Shown: positions 17,316 through 26,504, numbered from the stretch's first letter. The stretch: DNA of 64,000 bases from Amycolatopsis coloradensis (GCF_001953865.1 NZ_MQUQ01000002.1:114047-178046); one strand, 5' to 3'. Notes: generated by a model from the sequence alone, not told the origin. Program-made: numbers and translations.

Positions 17316-18059
17316 CTACGCGAGCACCCCGTCGGCCGGGGTGTCGACCAGGGTGCCGATCCTCTCACCACTGACCGCACGAGCGATGTTCCCCTCGGTG
17401 AGGAGATTGAACACGATGATCGGCATGTTGTTGTCCATGCACAGGCTGAACGCGGTGGCGTCGGCGACCTTGAGGTCCCGTTCCAGCACTTCGCGGTGGC
17501 TGATCTCGTGGAACATCTCGGCGGTCGGGTCGCTCTTCGGGTCCGCGGTGTAGACGCCGTCAACGGCCTTCGCCATCAAGACGGCTTCGCAGCCGAGTTC
17601 GAGCGCGCGCTGCGCGGCGGCGGTGTCGGTCGAGAAGTACGGCATGCCGACCCCGGCGCCGAAGATGACGACGCGGCCCTTCTCCAGGTGACGCTCGGCG
17701 CGGCGCGGGATGTACGGCTCGGCGACCTGCCCCATGGTGATGGCGGTCTGCACACGGGTCGGCAGGCCTTCCTTCTCGAGGAAGTCCTGCAACGCCAGGC
17801 AGTTCATGACGGTGCCGAGCATCGCCATGTAGTCCGCGCGGTCCCGGTCCATGCCGCGCTGTGACAGTTCCGCGCCGCGGAAGTAGTTGCCGCCGCCGAT
17901 CACGACGGCGATCTGCACGCCCGTGCGCGCGACGTCGGCGATCTGCTGAGCGACCGAGTGCACCACATCCGGATCAACCCCGATGGAACCACCGCCGAAC
18001 ATCTCGCCGCCCAGCTTCAGCAGCACCCGCCGGTATCCGCCTTCGACCCGGACACCCAT
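17316..18059 (-). CDS. pyrH: UMP kinase
   Basis: 247 residues; phosphorylates UMP to UDP in pyrimidine synthesis. The amino-acid-kinase fold motifs are visible: [13 protein letters not shown] at the start, [29 protein letters not shown], and [20 protein letters not shown] near the end. The ATG at 18059 has GGGAGGGC just upstream; the longer open frame does not. It is separated from tsf by a strong hairpin, so it may have its own promoter or depend on read-through. Confidence 0.96.
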   Translation of the reverse strand: MGVRVEGGYRRVLLKLGGEMFGGGSIGVDPDVVHSVAQQIADVARTGVQIAVVIGGGNYFRGAELSQRGMDRDRADYMAMLGTVMNCLALQDFLEKEGLPTRVQTAITMGQVAEPYIPRRAERHLEKGRVVIFGAGVGMPYFSTDTAAAQRALELGCEAVLMAKAVDGVYTADPKSDPTAEMFHEISHREVLERDLKVADATAFSLCMDNNMPIIVFNLLTEGNIARAVSGERIGTLVDTPADGVLA

Positions 18060-18087
18060 GTCGCCCTCCCTAATGCTCCGAACCCGA

Positions 18088-18124
18088 CTGTGCCCCGTCC
18101 CCGATGGACGGAGACGGGGCACAG
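18088..18124 (-). terminator. Hairpin between tsf and pyrH
   Basis: CTGTGCCCCGTC (18088-18099) pairs perfectly with GACGGGGCACAG (18113-18124) across a 13-nt loop. It lies 27 bp past the tsf stop and 28 bp before the pyrH start, in position to end or attenuate the rpsB-tsf message. Confidence 0.75.
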
Positions 18125-18151
18125 TGGTGACTCTTGTGTTCCGCGCCTGGA

Positions 18152-18976
18152 TCAGGCCTGGCCGACCTCGAACCGGGCGAACCGGCTCACGGTCACGCCG
18201 GCCTCGTCGAGCAGGGCCTTGACGGTCTTCTTGTTGTCCTTGACCGACGGCTGCTCGAGCAGGACGTTGTCCTTGTAGTAGGAGTTGACCTTGCCCTCGA
18301 TGATCTTGGGCATGGCCTGCTCCGGCTTGCCCTCTTCACGGGCGGTCGCCTCGGCGACGCGGCGCTCGTTCTCGACGATCTCGACCGGGACCTCTTCGCG
18401 GGTGAGGTACTTGGCCTTCAGCGCGGCGACCTGCATGGCGGCGCCCCGAGCGGCCTCGGCGGCGGCTTCGCCCTCACCGGTGTACTCGATGAGCACGCCG
18501 ACGGCGGGCGGAAGGTCCGCACCGCGACGGTGCAGGTAGGTGGCGGTGGTGCCCTCGTAGGCGGCGACGCGGCGAAGCTCGAGCTTCTCGCCGATGCGGG
18601 CGGCCATTTCCTGGACGGTCTCGTCGACGGTCTTGCCGTCGAGCGAGGCGGCCTTCAGCTTCTCGACGTCGTTCGTCTTCTCGGCCTTGGCGACCTCGAC
18701 GATCTTCGCGGCGAGGGCCTGGAAGTCCTCGTTCTTCGCGACGAAGTCGGTCTCGGAGTCGAGTTCGATCAGCACGCCGTCCTGGCCGGCGACGAGGCCC
18801 TCGGCGGTGGCGCGCTCGGCGCGCTTGCCGACGTCCTTGGCACCCTTGATGCGCAGGAACTCGACGGCCTTGTCGAAGTCGCCGTCGGTCTCCTCCAGCG
18901 CCTTCTTGCAGTTCATCATGCCGGCGCCGGTCAGTTCGCGGAGGCGCTTCACATCTGCGGCGGTGTAATTCGCCAT
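18152..18976 (-). CDS. tsf: Translation elongation factor Ts
   Basis: 274 residues; the nucleotide exchange factor for EF-Tu. The N-terminal UBA-like domain starts [20 protein letters not shown] and contains the [10 protein letters not shown] signature; the core has the second signature [14 protein letters not shown]. The C-terminal region ([14 protein letters not shown]) completes the fold. The start is set by alignment to the family; the open frame extends far upstream without support. It is cotranscribed with rpsB across a hairpin. Confidence 0.97.
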   Translation of the reverse strand: MANYTAADVKRLRELTGAGMMNCKKALEETDGDFDKAVEFLRIKGAKDVGKRAERATAEGLVAGQDGVLIELDSETDFVAKNEDFQALAAKIVEVAKAEKTNDVEKLKAASLDGKTVDETVQEMAARIGEKLELRRVAAYEGTTATYLHRRGADLPPAVGVLIEYTGEGEAAAEAARGAAMQVAALKAKYLTREEVPVEIVENERRVAEATAREEGKPEQAMPKIIEGKVNSYYKDNVLLEQPSVKDNKKTVKALLDEAGVTVSRFARFEVGQA

Positions 18977-19024
18977 CGTGCGTTGTCCGTCCTTTTCAGG
19001 TACGAGAAGTCTTCGGGAGAGGTA

Positions 19025-19056
19025 CTCGTGGGGCCGCCCGGAGGCGGCCCCACGAG
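19025..19056 (-). terminator. Perfect 14-bp hairpin with CGGA tetraloop in the rpsB-tsf gap
   Basis: CTCGTGGGGCCGCC (19025-19038) and GGCGGCCCCACGAG (19043-19056) pair perfectly around a 4-nt loop, 9 bp past the rpsB stop. It may partly terminate the transcript and so set the S2 to EF-Ts ratio, or protect the 3' end of rpsB mRNA. Confidence 0.7.
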
Positions 19057-19065
19057 CGAGGTGGA

Positions 19066-19953
19066 TCAGGAGGAGGCGGTGGCCTGCTCGGCCGGGGCTT
19101 CGACCGGGGTCTCGGTGGCGGCCTCGGTCGCGGCGACGGCTTCCTTGGCGTCCGCGGCGGCGGTCTCGGAACCGGCGAGCAGCTCCTTCTCCCACTCGGC
19201 CAGCGGCTCGTCCGTGGCGACGACACCCGGCTCGGGCTTGGTGTCGGCGGAGGCACCGTTGCGGCTGGAGCGGGCCATCAGACCGGCGGCGGCGGCCTCG
19301 GCCACAACCTTGGTCAGCAGCGCGGCCGAACGGATCGCGTCGTCGTTACCCGGAATCGGGTAGTCGACCTCGTCCGGGTCGCAGTTGGTGTCGAGGATCG
19401 CGACGACCGGGATGTTCAGCTTGCGAGCCTCGCCGACGGCGATGTGCTCCTTCTTCGTGTCGACGATCCACACGATGCTCGGCACCTTGGCCATGTCGCG
19501 GATACCGCCGAGGGTCTTCTCGAGCTTGTCCTTCTCACGGGTGAGCGTGAGGATTTCGCGCTTGGTCAGGCCGGCGAAGCCGCCGGTCTGCTCCTGCGAC
19601 TCGAGCTCCTTCAGGCGGAGAAGACGCTTGTGCACCGTCTGGAAGTTGGTCAGCATGCCGCCGAGCCAGCGCTGGTTCACGTAGGGCATGCCCACGCGCG
19701 AGGCCTCGGAGGCGATCGCTTCCTGCGCCTGCTTCTTGGTGCCGACGAACATGATGGTGCCGCCGTGCGCGACGGTTTCCTTGATGAACTCGAACGCACG
19801 GTCGATGTAGGTCAGCGTCTGCTGCAGGTCGATGATGTAGATGCCATTGCGCTCGGTGAAGATGTAGCGCTTCATCTTCGGGTTCCACCGACGAGTCTGG
19901 TGCCCGAAGTGCACGCCGCTGTCGAGCAGCTGCTTCATGGTGACGACGGCCAT
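19066..19953 (-). CDS. rpsB: 30S ribosomal protein S2
   Basis: 295 residues. It begins [20 protein letters not shown] and has [54 protein letters not shown], and the C-terminal block [20 protein letters not shown] then PGNDDAIRS. After residue 240 comes an Ala/Glu/Thr-rich tail of about 50 residues, as in other actinobacteria. The long frame upstream of 19953 is out of the family. It heads the rpsB-tsf-pyrH-frr-cdsA block. Confidence 0.97.
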   Translation of the reverse strand: MAVVTMKQLLDSGVHFGHQTRRWNPKMKRYIFTERNGIYIIDLQQTLTYIDRAFEFIKETVAHGGTIMFVGTKKQAQEAIASEASRVGMPYVNQRWLGGMLTNFQTVHKRLLRLKELESQEQTGGFAGLTKREILTLTREKDKLEKTLGGIRDMAKVPSIVWIVDTKKEHIAVGEARKLNIPVVAILDTNCDPDEVDYPIPGNDDAIRSAALLTKVVAEAAAAGLMARSSRNGASADTKPEPGVVATDEPLAEWEKELLAGSETAAADAKEAVAATEAATETPVEAPAEQATASS

Positions 19954-20336
19954 TGCCGGAATCAACCTCTTCTGTGTCGTGCGCGCCCGGCTCCGCCGGG
20001 ACCGCGCTTGCTCGGTTCGTCGCTCTCGGCCGGGTGGCCGGTCGCCCTGGTGCAGATGCTCGGGCCCGGACCCGGAAGTGAAGTGACTCCTGGGACCGCC
20101 GGGCCGTGTGCTCCCGGCTGTCCTGACCCTCCGTGAGGAGATCGGCCATCGGGAGCGCGCACGTGCACGCGAAGTCAGTCCGCTGCCGCGGACCGCGCAA
20201 AAGAGTCTACTCCCTGTCGTCACCGTCTACCGCACCGGCAGCCCCTGCTGAGAGCGGTTGTCCACAACCGCCTCGGTTATCCACAGATTCCCTCGGCGCG
20301 TCCCGCTCGCCACGCCGGTCCCCCAGGCTGGAACAC
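19954..20336. other. Divergent intergenic region between rpsB and the M23 peptidase gene
   Basis: About 380 bp with no gene. It must carry the rpsB leader and promoter and the promoter for the rightward peptidase gene. On the minus strand TAGACT (20204-20209) could be an rpsB -10 box, but no good -35 is visible. Two perfect DnaA boxes lie at 20258-20285. Confidence 0.4.
20258..20285 (+). promoter_or_regulatory. Pair of perfect DnaA boxes
   Basis: TTGTCCACA (20258-20266) and TTATCCACA (20277-20285) are both exact DnaA-box consensus sequences, in the same orientation, with starts 19 bp apart. They lie upstream of the M23 gene and of the likely rpsB promoter. Two boxes do not make an origin; a DnaA-controlled promoter is the more likely role. 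Confidence 0.5.
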
Positions 20337-20948
20337 ATGACGTTGACGACCTGTTCCCGCCCTGTCACCAGGCATTCCTTCGCGATCGACCGGATCGGCG
20401 GCAGGCACCGCCGTCCCGGGCGGCCGAGGCGCCTGCCGCGCGTCGCGGTCCTCGCGGCCGTGCTCGTGATCCTGACTTCCACCGCCGCCCCGGGAACGGC
20501 CAGAGGCTCGCCTTCGCCGCAAGGAAGGCTCTCCTGGCCGCTCTCACCGGCACCCAGCGTCACCAGGTACTTCGAGCCGCCGTCGACGCCGTACGGCCCC
20601 GGCCACCGCGGGGTCGACCTCACCGCCGCACCGGGCACGAACGTCCTCGCGGCCGCCGAGGGAGTGGTGATGTTCGCCGGCCAGGTGGCGGGCCACGGCG
20701 TGGTTTCGATCGATCACGAAGGAGGCTTGCGCACCACTTACCAACCTCTCGCCCCGACCGTCACCGCGGGTGATCAGGTCCATCGGGGCCAGGTGCTCGG
20801 AACGGTCGCCGCCGGCCATCCGGGCTGCCCGGAGACGGCTTGCCTGCATTTCGGTGTCCGGCGGGGAGAGGAGTACGTCGATCCACTCGCGCTGATCGGC
20901 GAACCCTCCGAGATCCGCCTCAAACCGTGGGAAGGAGACCAGGCGTAG
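20337..20948 (+). CDS. M23-family (LytM) peptidase-like protein
   Basis: 203 residues. A basic N-terminus and one hydrophobic segment (VAVLAAVLVILTSTAA, about 36-51) act as signal peptide or anchor. The LytM domain follows: GHRGVDLTAAPGTNVLAAAE supplies His90 and Asp94, and VSIDHEGGLRTTYQPL is the central sheet. The usual HxH near the end appears as ACLHFGV, so the first His is Cys169 and only His171 remains. This Cys form is familiar in actinobacterial members. Members cut peptidoglycan cross-links or act as activators of other amidases. A weak ribosome site (CTGGAA) precedes the ATG. Confidence 0.8.
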   Translation: MTLTTCSRPVTRHSFAIDRIGGRHRRPGRPRRLPRVAVLAAVLVILTSTAAPGTARGSPSPQGRLSWPLSPAPSVTRYFEPPSTPYGPGHRGVDLTAAPGTNVLAAAEGVVMFAGQVAGHGVVSIDHEGGLRTTYQPLAPTVTAGDQVHRGQVLGTVAAGHPGCPETACLHFGVRRGEEYVDPLALIGEPSEIRLKPWEGDQA

Positions 20949-21005
20949 GTGACGACCTCGGTGACCGGCCCGTTCGCCGGGCTCGCGGTCGTGCCGGAGG
21001 GCGTG

Positions 21006-21199
21006 ACTCGCGTGATCAAGCACCGCACTCACGTGCTCGAAGACCGAACTCGCGGGCCCGAACCCCGCACTCACGTGACCGGAAGGCGCACTCGCGTGTG
21101 CGGTGCCTGATCACGCGAGTGCGGTCTCCAAGCACGCGAGATCCGCCTCCGGCACGCGAGTGCGGGGTCCGGGCACGCGAGGTCCGCGGCTGATCACGC
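21006..21199. repeat. Ten-unit array with 21-bp period and internal inversion
   Basis: Five copies of ACTC(G/A)CGTG start at 21006, 21027, 21048 (a shortened copy), 21069 and 21090, exactly 21 bp apart. They are followed by five copies of the reverse complement CACGCGAGT starting at 21112, 21133, 21153, 21174 and 21195, again 20-21 bp apart (the last shortened). The central pair GCACTCGCGTG (21088-21098) and CACGCGAGTGC (21112-21122) is a perfect 11-bp inverted repeat. The array fills the gap between the ends of the convergent M23 and whiG genes. It may form a long branched hairpin in RNA, or present two-helical-turn-spaced protein sites in DNA. Confidence 0.8.
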
Positions 21200-21227
21200 C
21201 TGGGGCGTCGCTCGGTGACGCGGGAGG

Positions 21228-22187
21228 TCAGGCCGTCTCGACGAGTTTCGCGCGCAGCCGCATGACCGCGCGGGTGTGCAACTGGCTGACCCGCGACTCG
21301 GTGACGCCGAGGACCTTGCCGATCTCGGCGAGCGTCAGGCTCTCGAAGTAGTAGAGGCCGACCACGATCCGGTCGCGTTCGGTGAGCTGCGCGATCGCCT
21401 GCGCCAGCTGGCGGCGGTTGTCCTGGTCGACCAGGACGGCCACCGGGTCGACGGCGCCGTCGTCGGGCAGGGTGTCGACCAGCGAGCCGCTGTCCTTGCC
21501 GGCGGCGACCAGGTCTTCCAGCGCGATGACGCTGGTCAGCTGCAGCTGGCCGTAGAACTCGCGCAGGTCATCGACACTGATTTCGAGTTCGGCCGCCAGT
21601 TCGGCGTCGGTCGGCGTGCGGTTCAGCCGGGCGCCGAGGCGTTCCAGCGCGCGTTCGGCCTCGCGGGCCTTGCTGCGCACCGCACGGGGCACCCAGTCCT
21701 GGGAGCGAAGATCGTCGAGGATCGCGCCGCGGATGCGCTGCATGGCGTAGGTCTCGAATCGCAGGCCCCTGGCCGGTTCGAACTTCTCGATCGCGTCGAC
21801 AAGGCCGAAGATCCCGGACTGGATCAGGTCGCCCACGTCGACGTGGGTCGGCAGGCCGGTGCCGACCCGGCCCGCGACGTACTTGACGAGCGGGGCGTAG
21901 TGCAGCACCAGCCGGTCGCGCACCATCTGGTCCGGCGACTCGGTGAACTGACGCCACAACGCCTGAATCCCGGCGTCCACCTCGTAGCCCGTCCGCGATT
22001 CGGGCGCGACGGCAGGACCGGCACCGCCGGGACGGTGTTTCCCGGCGGTCTCGGTGACATGTGGGTCGGCGGTCATCGGACCGCCGTTCTCACCATGCGA
22101 CTCAGAGTGGTCTCCGTGCTCGTGCGGATGCGCGTGCGCCGCCGGTTCGGGCCGCCGGGTCACCTGCCGAGTCCTCCCCGGCATCAT
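21228..22187 (-). CDS. whiG: WhiG/FliA-type RNA polymerase sigma factor
   Basis: 319 residues with a His/Gly-rich N-terminal extension of about 70 residues, then sigma70 regions. Region 2 includes [20 protein letters not shown] and [20 protein letters not shown]; region 3 runs through [20 protein letters not shown]; region 4 has [20 protein letters not shown]. This is the motility/sporulation class without region 1.1. In spore-forming actinobacteria WhiG drives early aerial-hypha sporulation genes and is held by an anti-sigma factor (RsiG) with c-di-GMP. The ATG at 22187 overlaps the xerC stop as ATGA, which supports the full-length start; an ATG at 22076 is an alternative. Confidence 0.9.
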   Translation of the reverse strand: MMPGRTRQVTRRPEPAAHAHPHEHGDHSESHGENGGPMTADPHVTETAGKHRPGGAGPAVAPESRTGYEVDAGIQALWRQFTESPDQMVRDRLVLHYAPLVKYVAGRVGTGLPTHVDVGDLIQSGIFGLVDAIEKFEPARGLRFETYAMQRIRGAILDDLRSQDWVPRAVRSKAREAERALERLGARLNRTPTDAELAAELEISVDDLREFYGQLQLTSVIALEDLVAAGKDSGSLVDTLPDDGAVDPVAVLVDQDNRRQLAQAIAQLTERDRIVVGLYYFESLTLAEIGKVLGVTESRVSQLHTRAVMRLRAKLVETA

Positions 22188-23179
22188 CGGGCCCGGGGGT
22201 GCGCGCGGTCGTGGATCGCCTTCAGCCGATCGACGGTCACATGAGTGTAGAGCTGCGTCGTAGCCAGCGTAGCGTGACCAAGCAGTTCCTGAACGCTCCG
22301 AAGATCGGCGCCGCCTTCGAGCAGATGGGTGGCCGCCGAATGCCTCAGTCCGTGCGGGCCCATGTCGTTCGCGCCCGGCACTGAGCCGACGGCGTCATGG
22401 ACCACCCGGCGGGCGGCCCGCGGATCGAGCCTGCCGCCTCGCGCCCCCAGGAAGAGCGCGGCTTCCGCCGGTCCCTTCGCTTCAACGGCGAGCCTTCCCC
22501 TGCCCTCCTCGAGCCACACCCGCAAGGCCGCTTCGGCGGGGACGCCGAACGGCACGACGCGTTCCTTGCCGCCCTTGCCCAGCACGAGCACGACCCGGCG
22601 GGAGAAGTCGACGTCGCCCACGTCCAGCCCGCACAGTTCGGACACCCGCACTCCGGTCGCGTAGAGCAGTTCCACGATGGCACTGTCCCGCAAAGCGACC
22701 GGGTCCCGCTGTTCGGCACCGGCGGCTGAAAAGCGCATGACCTCGCTCGCCTGCTCCGCCCGGAGGACCCCGGGAAGCTTGCGGTGTGCGCGTGGCGCCA
22801 CCAGTCGCCCGCCCGGATCGGACGCGAGCGCGCCACCCCGGTGTGCCCACGCGGTGAAGGTGCGGGCCGCCGCCGCCCGCCTGGCCAGGGTCGTCCGGCT
22901 GGCCCCTTCCTCGCGTTGACGCGCGAGCCAGCCGCGCAGCGTCCCGATGTCCAGGTCTTCGAGCCTGCCGCCGTTCCCGTCCACGAAGCCGGTCAGCGAC
23001 ACGACATCGCCGAGATAGGCACGCACCGTGTGCGCGGACAGCCCGCGTTCCAGGGAAAGGTGCCGCTCGTAGTCGTCGATCAGCTTCCGGACAGGCTCCG
23101 GCAGCGCGGCACGGGCGGCACGCAGATCGGGCCTGCGGGCGCGTTTTCCCGTGCCGTGGGGACCTTCGGTCGACGGCAT
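22184..23179 (-). CDS. xerC: Tyrosine recombinase XerC
   Basis: 331 residues. The N-terminal SAM-like core-binding domain includes [21 protein letters not shown]. The catalytic domain has the full set: Arg in [12 protein letters not shown], Lys in [10 protein letters not shown], His-x-x-Arg in [12 protein letters not shown], His in [11 protein letters not shown], and the nucleophile Tyr in LYTHV. With XerD it resolves chromosome dimers at dif. The gene lies in the conserved dprA-xerC-whiG order and its stop overlaps whiG. An ATG 16 codons further upstream is less likely because it precedes family sequence. Confidence 0.92.
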   Translation of the reverse strand: MPSTEGPHGTGKRARRPDLRAARAALPEPVRKLIDDYERHLSLERGLSAHTVRAYLGDVVSLTGFVDGNGGRLEDLDIGTLRGWLARQREEGASRTTLARRAAAARTFTAWAHRGGALASDPGGRLVAPRAHRKLPGVLRAEQASEVMRFSAAGAEQRDPVALRDSAIVELLYATGVRVSELCGLDVGDVDFSRRVVLVLGKGGKERVVPFGVPAEAALRVWLEEGRGRLAVEAKGPAEAALFLGARGGRLDPRAARRVVHDAVGSVPGANDMGPHGLRHSAATHLLEGGADLRSVQELLGHATLATTQLYTHVTVDRLKAIHDRAHPRAR

Positions 23180-23284
23180 GCCGATCACGCTGCGCGATGT
23201 GCGGCGGATGGTCAAGTATCGCCGCACCCTGTTGCGGTGTCCGTGGTCGGATCGTGCCGGGTTGGCGTCTCAGGGGTAGGCCAG

Positions 23285-24424
23285 TCAGGTCTTGGCAGTC
23301 CGTCTTCGCCACCCTGTGTCACTCCTTTCCGCGAAGTCGTCGAGTTCCAGTTCGGGCAGGAGCGCGCGGACGCGCTCGACCGGGATGCCGGACTCGGCCG
23401 CGATCCGTTCCTCGGGTTTCGCCGACCGTTCCGAAAGCGCGTCGTGCACTCGCAGCGCCTCCGGGCCGAGCCGATCGGTGCGACGGCGTGGTTTCGACGG
23501 ATCCGCGGCCTGCTGACCGAGCCTTCCGGCGGTTTCGAGGATCTCGTCGACGGAGGTCACCAGCGTGGCCTCGCCTTCGCGGATCAGCGCGTGGCAGCCA
23601 GCGGACATCCCCGACGACACCGGTCCCGGCATCGCCATCACGACCTTGCCGAGCGCTCCGGCCGTCCCGGCGGTGTTCCGCGCACCGCTGCGCCTGCCGG
23701 CCTCGACCACGACGGTTCCCTCGGTGAGCGCCGCGATGAGCCTGTTCCGGACGAGGAAGCGATGCCTCGCGGGCGAGGTGCCCGGCGGGTATTCGCTGAC
23801 CACGGCACCGGTTTTCGCGATGGTGCGCAACAGGGTCGTGTGCTGCGCCGGGTAACCGGCGTCGATCCCACAGCCGAGCAGGGCGACCGTAGTGCCCTCC
23901 GCGCTCAGCGCACCCCGGTGAGCCGCGCCGTCGATGCCGTACGCCGCCCCAGAGAACACCGGGATCCCCCGGCTCGCCAGGTGATAGCCCAGCTCGGCCG
24001 CGTGGTGCTCGCCGTACCCGGTCGCCGCCCGGGCGCCGACGATCGCGATCGCCTGGTCCACCGCCGCGTCGAGCTTGGCGGGACCGCGTACCCACAGCGC
24101 CTGCGGAGGTGCCATCCCGGAGACGCCCCTGCCCTGGGCGATGGCCAGTGAGAGCAACGGCCAAGCAGGCCATTCGTCGTCTTCCGGGATGACGAGCCTG
24201 GTCTCGGCGGCGGCCGCCCGTTCCAGATCCCGCTCGGCGTAGTCGTGGGCCCGTCGCGCGGCCGTCTCGTCCCGCACCTTCGGCGGGCAGTCGGCACGCC
24301 GCACTCGTTCCGCGGCGGCCACCGGACCGTGTTCACCGACGAAAACGGCCAAGGCGGGTGCCGGTGGCTCGGCCACGCGGAGCAGGTACGACCGCGCGAT
24401 TCGTTCAGCCTCTAGTTCACTCAT
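23285..24424 (-). CDS. dprA: DNA-processing protein DprA
   Basis: 379 residues. The Rossmann-like DprA core has the motifs IVGARAATGYGEHHAAELGY, GIPVFSGAAYGIDGAAHRGA, LGCGIDAGYPAQHTTL, SEYPPGTSPARHRFLVRNRL and [17 protein letters not shown]-terminal winged-helix-like domain (RVHDALSERSAKPEERIAAE) completes it. DprA loads RecA on incoming single-stranded DNA. The start at 24424 overlaps the comM stop as ATGA; the longer frame has no family sequence. Confidence 0.94.
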   Translation of the reverse strand: MSELEAERIARSYLLRVAEPPAPALAVFVGEHGPVAAAERVRRADCPPKVRDETAARRAHDYAERDLERAAAAETRLVIPEDDEWPAWPLLSLAIAQGRGVSGMAPPQALWVRGPAKLDAAVDQAIAIVGARAATGYGEHHAAELGYHLASRGIPVFSGAAYGIDGAAHRGALSAEGTTVALLGCGIDAGYPAQHTTLLRTIAKTGAVVSEYPPGTSPARHRFLVRNRLIAALTEGTVVVEAGRRSGARNTAGTAGALGKVVMAMPGPVSSGMSAGCHALIREGEATLVTSVDEILETAGRLGQQAADPSKPRRRTDRLGPEALRVHDALSERSAKPEERIAAESGIPVERVRALLPELELDDFAERSDTGWRRRTAKT

Positions 24425-25932
24425 CCGGACGACCTCTCCCGGAAGTTCAGCGCCGCCGCGACCTCGTCCGCTTCCGGCCTCTCGGCACCCTTCAAATCGG
24501 AGAGCGTCCAAGCGATGCGAAGGCATCGGTCCGCGCCGCGAGCGGTGATCGAACCCCGTTCCAGCGCGCGATCCAGCAACGCTGTGACCTGCGCGGGAAG
24601 CGCGAATTCACGGCGCAGTGCCGGGCCGGGCACCTCCGCGTTCGTCGGCCAGCCATGGTCCGCCCAGCGTTTCCCGGCCCGTTCGCGAGCCTCCAGCACG
24701 CGTTCCCGGACGGTCGCCGAAGCTTCGGGCGGCTCGCTCAGGTGCGCGCTGAGCGCGGAAAGCGGCCGTAGCCGGACCCGTAAATCCACCCGATCGAGTA
24801 ACGGACCGGACAAGCGGCCCCAGTATCGCCTCCGCGCGGTTGCCGAACACGTGCAGTCGGCGTCTTTCGTCGGAGCACAAGGACAAGGATTGGTCGCCAA
24901 TATCAGCTGGAAACGCGCCGGGTAGCGGACGGCGCCCCTGACCCTCGTGATCCGCACCTCGCCCTCTTCGAGCACCGTGCGCAGCGACTCCAGCCGCTCC
25001 GGGCCGAACTCGCAGACCTCGTCGAGGAACAGGATCCCCCGATGCGCCCGGCTGATGGCGCCGGGCACGGCCAGGCCGCTGCCGCCACCGATCAGGGCAG
25101 GCACGCTGATCGAATGATGGGGTGCCACGAACGGCGGCACGGTGACCAGCGGCGCGGCCGGGGAGAGCGAACCGTCGATCGAGTGGACCGCGGTGACCTG
25201 CAACGACTCTTCGGCCGTCAGTCTCGGGAGGAGTCCGGGAAGGCGTTTCGCGAGCATCGTCTTCCCCACGCCCGGAGGTCCGGTCATGAGCAGGTGATGC
25301 CCACCCGCGGCGGCCACCTCCAGCGCCCACCGCGCTTCCGGCTGACCCACGACGTCGGCGAGATCGGGGACCCTCGGGGGATTCTGAACGACGGCCGGTT
25401 GCGGCCGGGTGAGTTCGCCTTCGCCTTTGAGCCAGTCCACGAAATCACTCAGCCGGGCTACGCCGCCGACTTCGAGACCGTCCACGAGAGCGGCTTCGAA
25501 CAACGACTCGGCGGGGACGACCGCCCGCCGACACCCGGCGTTGCGCGCCGCCAGCAGTCCCGGCAGGACCCCGCGCACCGCGCGCACCCTGCCGTCGAGG
25601 GCGAGTTCTCCGAGCAGCACCGTGTGGAGCAGCTTCGTGGCCGGAACCGACCCCGTCGCGGCCAAAACCGCCGCCGCGATGCCCAGGTCGTAGCCGGACC
25701 CCACCTTCGGCAGGTTCGCCGGGGACAGACCGAGGATCACCCTTTCGTCCGGCCATGTCTGCCGTGAATTGCGGACGGCGGAACGGACCCTGTCCTTGGC
25801 CTCCTTCAGCCCGGCGTCGGGCAGCCCGACCATCGTCACCCTCGGCGCACCGCCGCCGATGTCGGCCTCTATCTCGATCATCCTGCCGTCGACGCCAAGC
25901 AACGCGACGGACCAGGCCTTCGCCAGCGCCAT
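24421..25932 (-). CDS. comM: YifB/ComM family Mg-chelatase-like AAA+ ATPase
   Basis: 503 residues. The N-terminal ChlI/Lon-like domain starts MALAKAWSVALLGVDGRMIE. Walker A is GPPGVGKTMLAKRLPG, Walker B is GILFLDEVCEF, and the C-terminal lid holds NPCPCAPTKDADCTCSATAR then RRYWGRLSGPLLDRVDLRVR. ComM is a hexameric helicase that aids branch migration during natural transformation. It lies between yraN and dprA with no gap on one side and an ATGA overlap on the other. Confidence 0.93.
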   Translation of the reverse strand: MALAKAWSVALLGVDGRMIEIEADIGGGAPRVTMVGLPDAGLKEAKDRVRSAVRNSRQTWPDERVILGLSPANLPKVGSGYDLGIAAAVLAATGSVPATKLLHTVLLGELALDGRVRAVRGVLPGLLAARNAGCRRAVVPAESLFEAALVDGLEVGGVARLSDFVDWLKGEGELTRPQPAVVQNPPRVPDLADVVGQPEARWALEVAAAGGHHLLMTGPPGVGKTMLAKRLPGLLPRLTAEESLQVTAVHSIDGSLSPAAPLVTVPPFVAPHHSISVPALIGGGSGLAVPGAISRAHRGILFLDEVCEFGPERLESLRTVLEEGEVRITRVRGAVRYPARFQLILATNPCPCAPTKDADCTCSATARRRYWGRLSGPLLDRVDLRVRLRPLSALSAHLSEPPEASATVRERVLEARERAGKRWADHGWPTNAEVPGPALRREFALPAQVTALLDRALERGSITARGADRCLRIAWTLSDLKGAERPEADEVAAALNFRERSSG

Positions 25933-26319
25933 TCAGAACGCCGCCTTGATATGCCGCACCAGCGGCGGCATTCCGGGCTGGGCGAGGATCGCGATGATGT
26001 CGTAGCGGACCGGGCACCAGCGGAGCATGAACGCTCGCTGCCACTGATGCGCGAGACGGCGGATACGGTCCGCCTTGTCCGGGGTCACCGCCTCGGCCGG
26101 CGTGCCGAAGCCCAGCCCAGCCCTCGTTTTCACCTCACAGAAGACGAGGCGTTTCCGGTCGGTCGCGACGAGGTCCAGTTCACCGTCGCGGCAACGCCAG
26201 TTACGGCTCAGGACGACGTAACCCGTCTTCTCCAGCTGCCGGACCGCGAGTTCTTCTCCCCATCGCCCCAGCTCGATGTGCGGCGCCCCGGCGGACGGCT
26301 GTTCGGCCGTGCTCATCAT
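25933..26319 (-). CDS. yraN: YraN family (UPF0102) endonuclease-like protein
   Basis: 128 residues with the restriction-endonuclease-like core: LGRWGEELAVRQLEKTGYVV, then NWRCRDGELDLVATD supplying the catalytic Glu/Asp, and FCEVKTRAGLGFGTPAEAV with the E-x-K. The precise role is unknown; the family travels with dprA, comM and rnhB. AGGGGG lies 6 nt before the ATG; the next codon is also ATG. It abuts comM directly. Confidence 0.9.
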   Translation of the reverse strand: MMSTAEQPSAGAPHIELGRWGEELAVRQLEKTGYVVLSRNWRCRDGELDLVATDRKRLVFCEVKTRAGLGFGTPAEAVTPDKADRIRRLAHQWQRAFMLRWCPVRYDIIAILAQPGMPPLVRHIKAAF

Positions 26320-26504
26320 CTCGATCCCCCTCTGCGATCGTCACAGTGCGTATGTGATCAACGCTGCCAGGGTGATCAGGCGCCGAACAGGCTCATTTCC
26401 CCGGCCTGTGGACAACTGGGGTGTTGTGGATGGTTCGGGCGCGTCCGGACCCGCCGAGAGGAAAATGTCGGCACCCCGTGCTAGGCGCCCGCAGGTACAA
26501 GAAA
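26320..26504. other. Intergenic stretch with one perfect DnaA box
   Basis: No gene. TGTGGACAA (26407-26415) is an exact DnaA box in the minus orientation, and TGTGGATGG (26425-26433) is a two-mismatch copy. A promoter for yraN is expected here, since a terminator separates it from DUF2469. Confidence 0.35.

Noticed and set aside
20258-20285. Replication origin
   Set aside because: Only two DnaA boxes, no box cluster, no AT-rich unwinding region, and no dnaA, dnaN or gyr genes near.
21006-21199. CRISPR array
   Set aside because: Units are about 9 bp with 12-bp gaps, orientation flips halfway, spacers are not unique-length inserts, and no cas genes are present.
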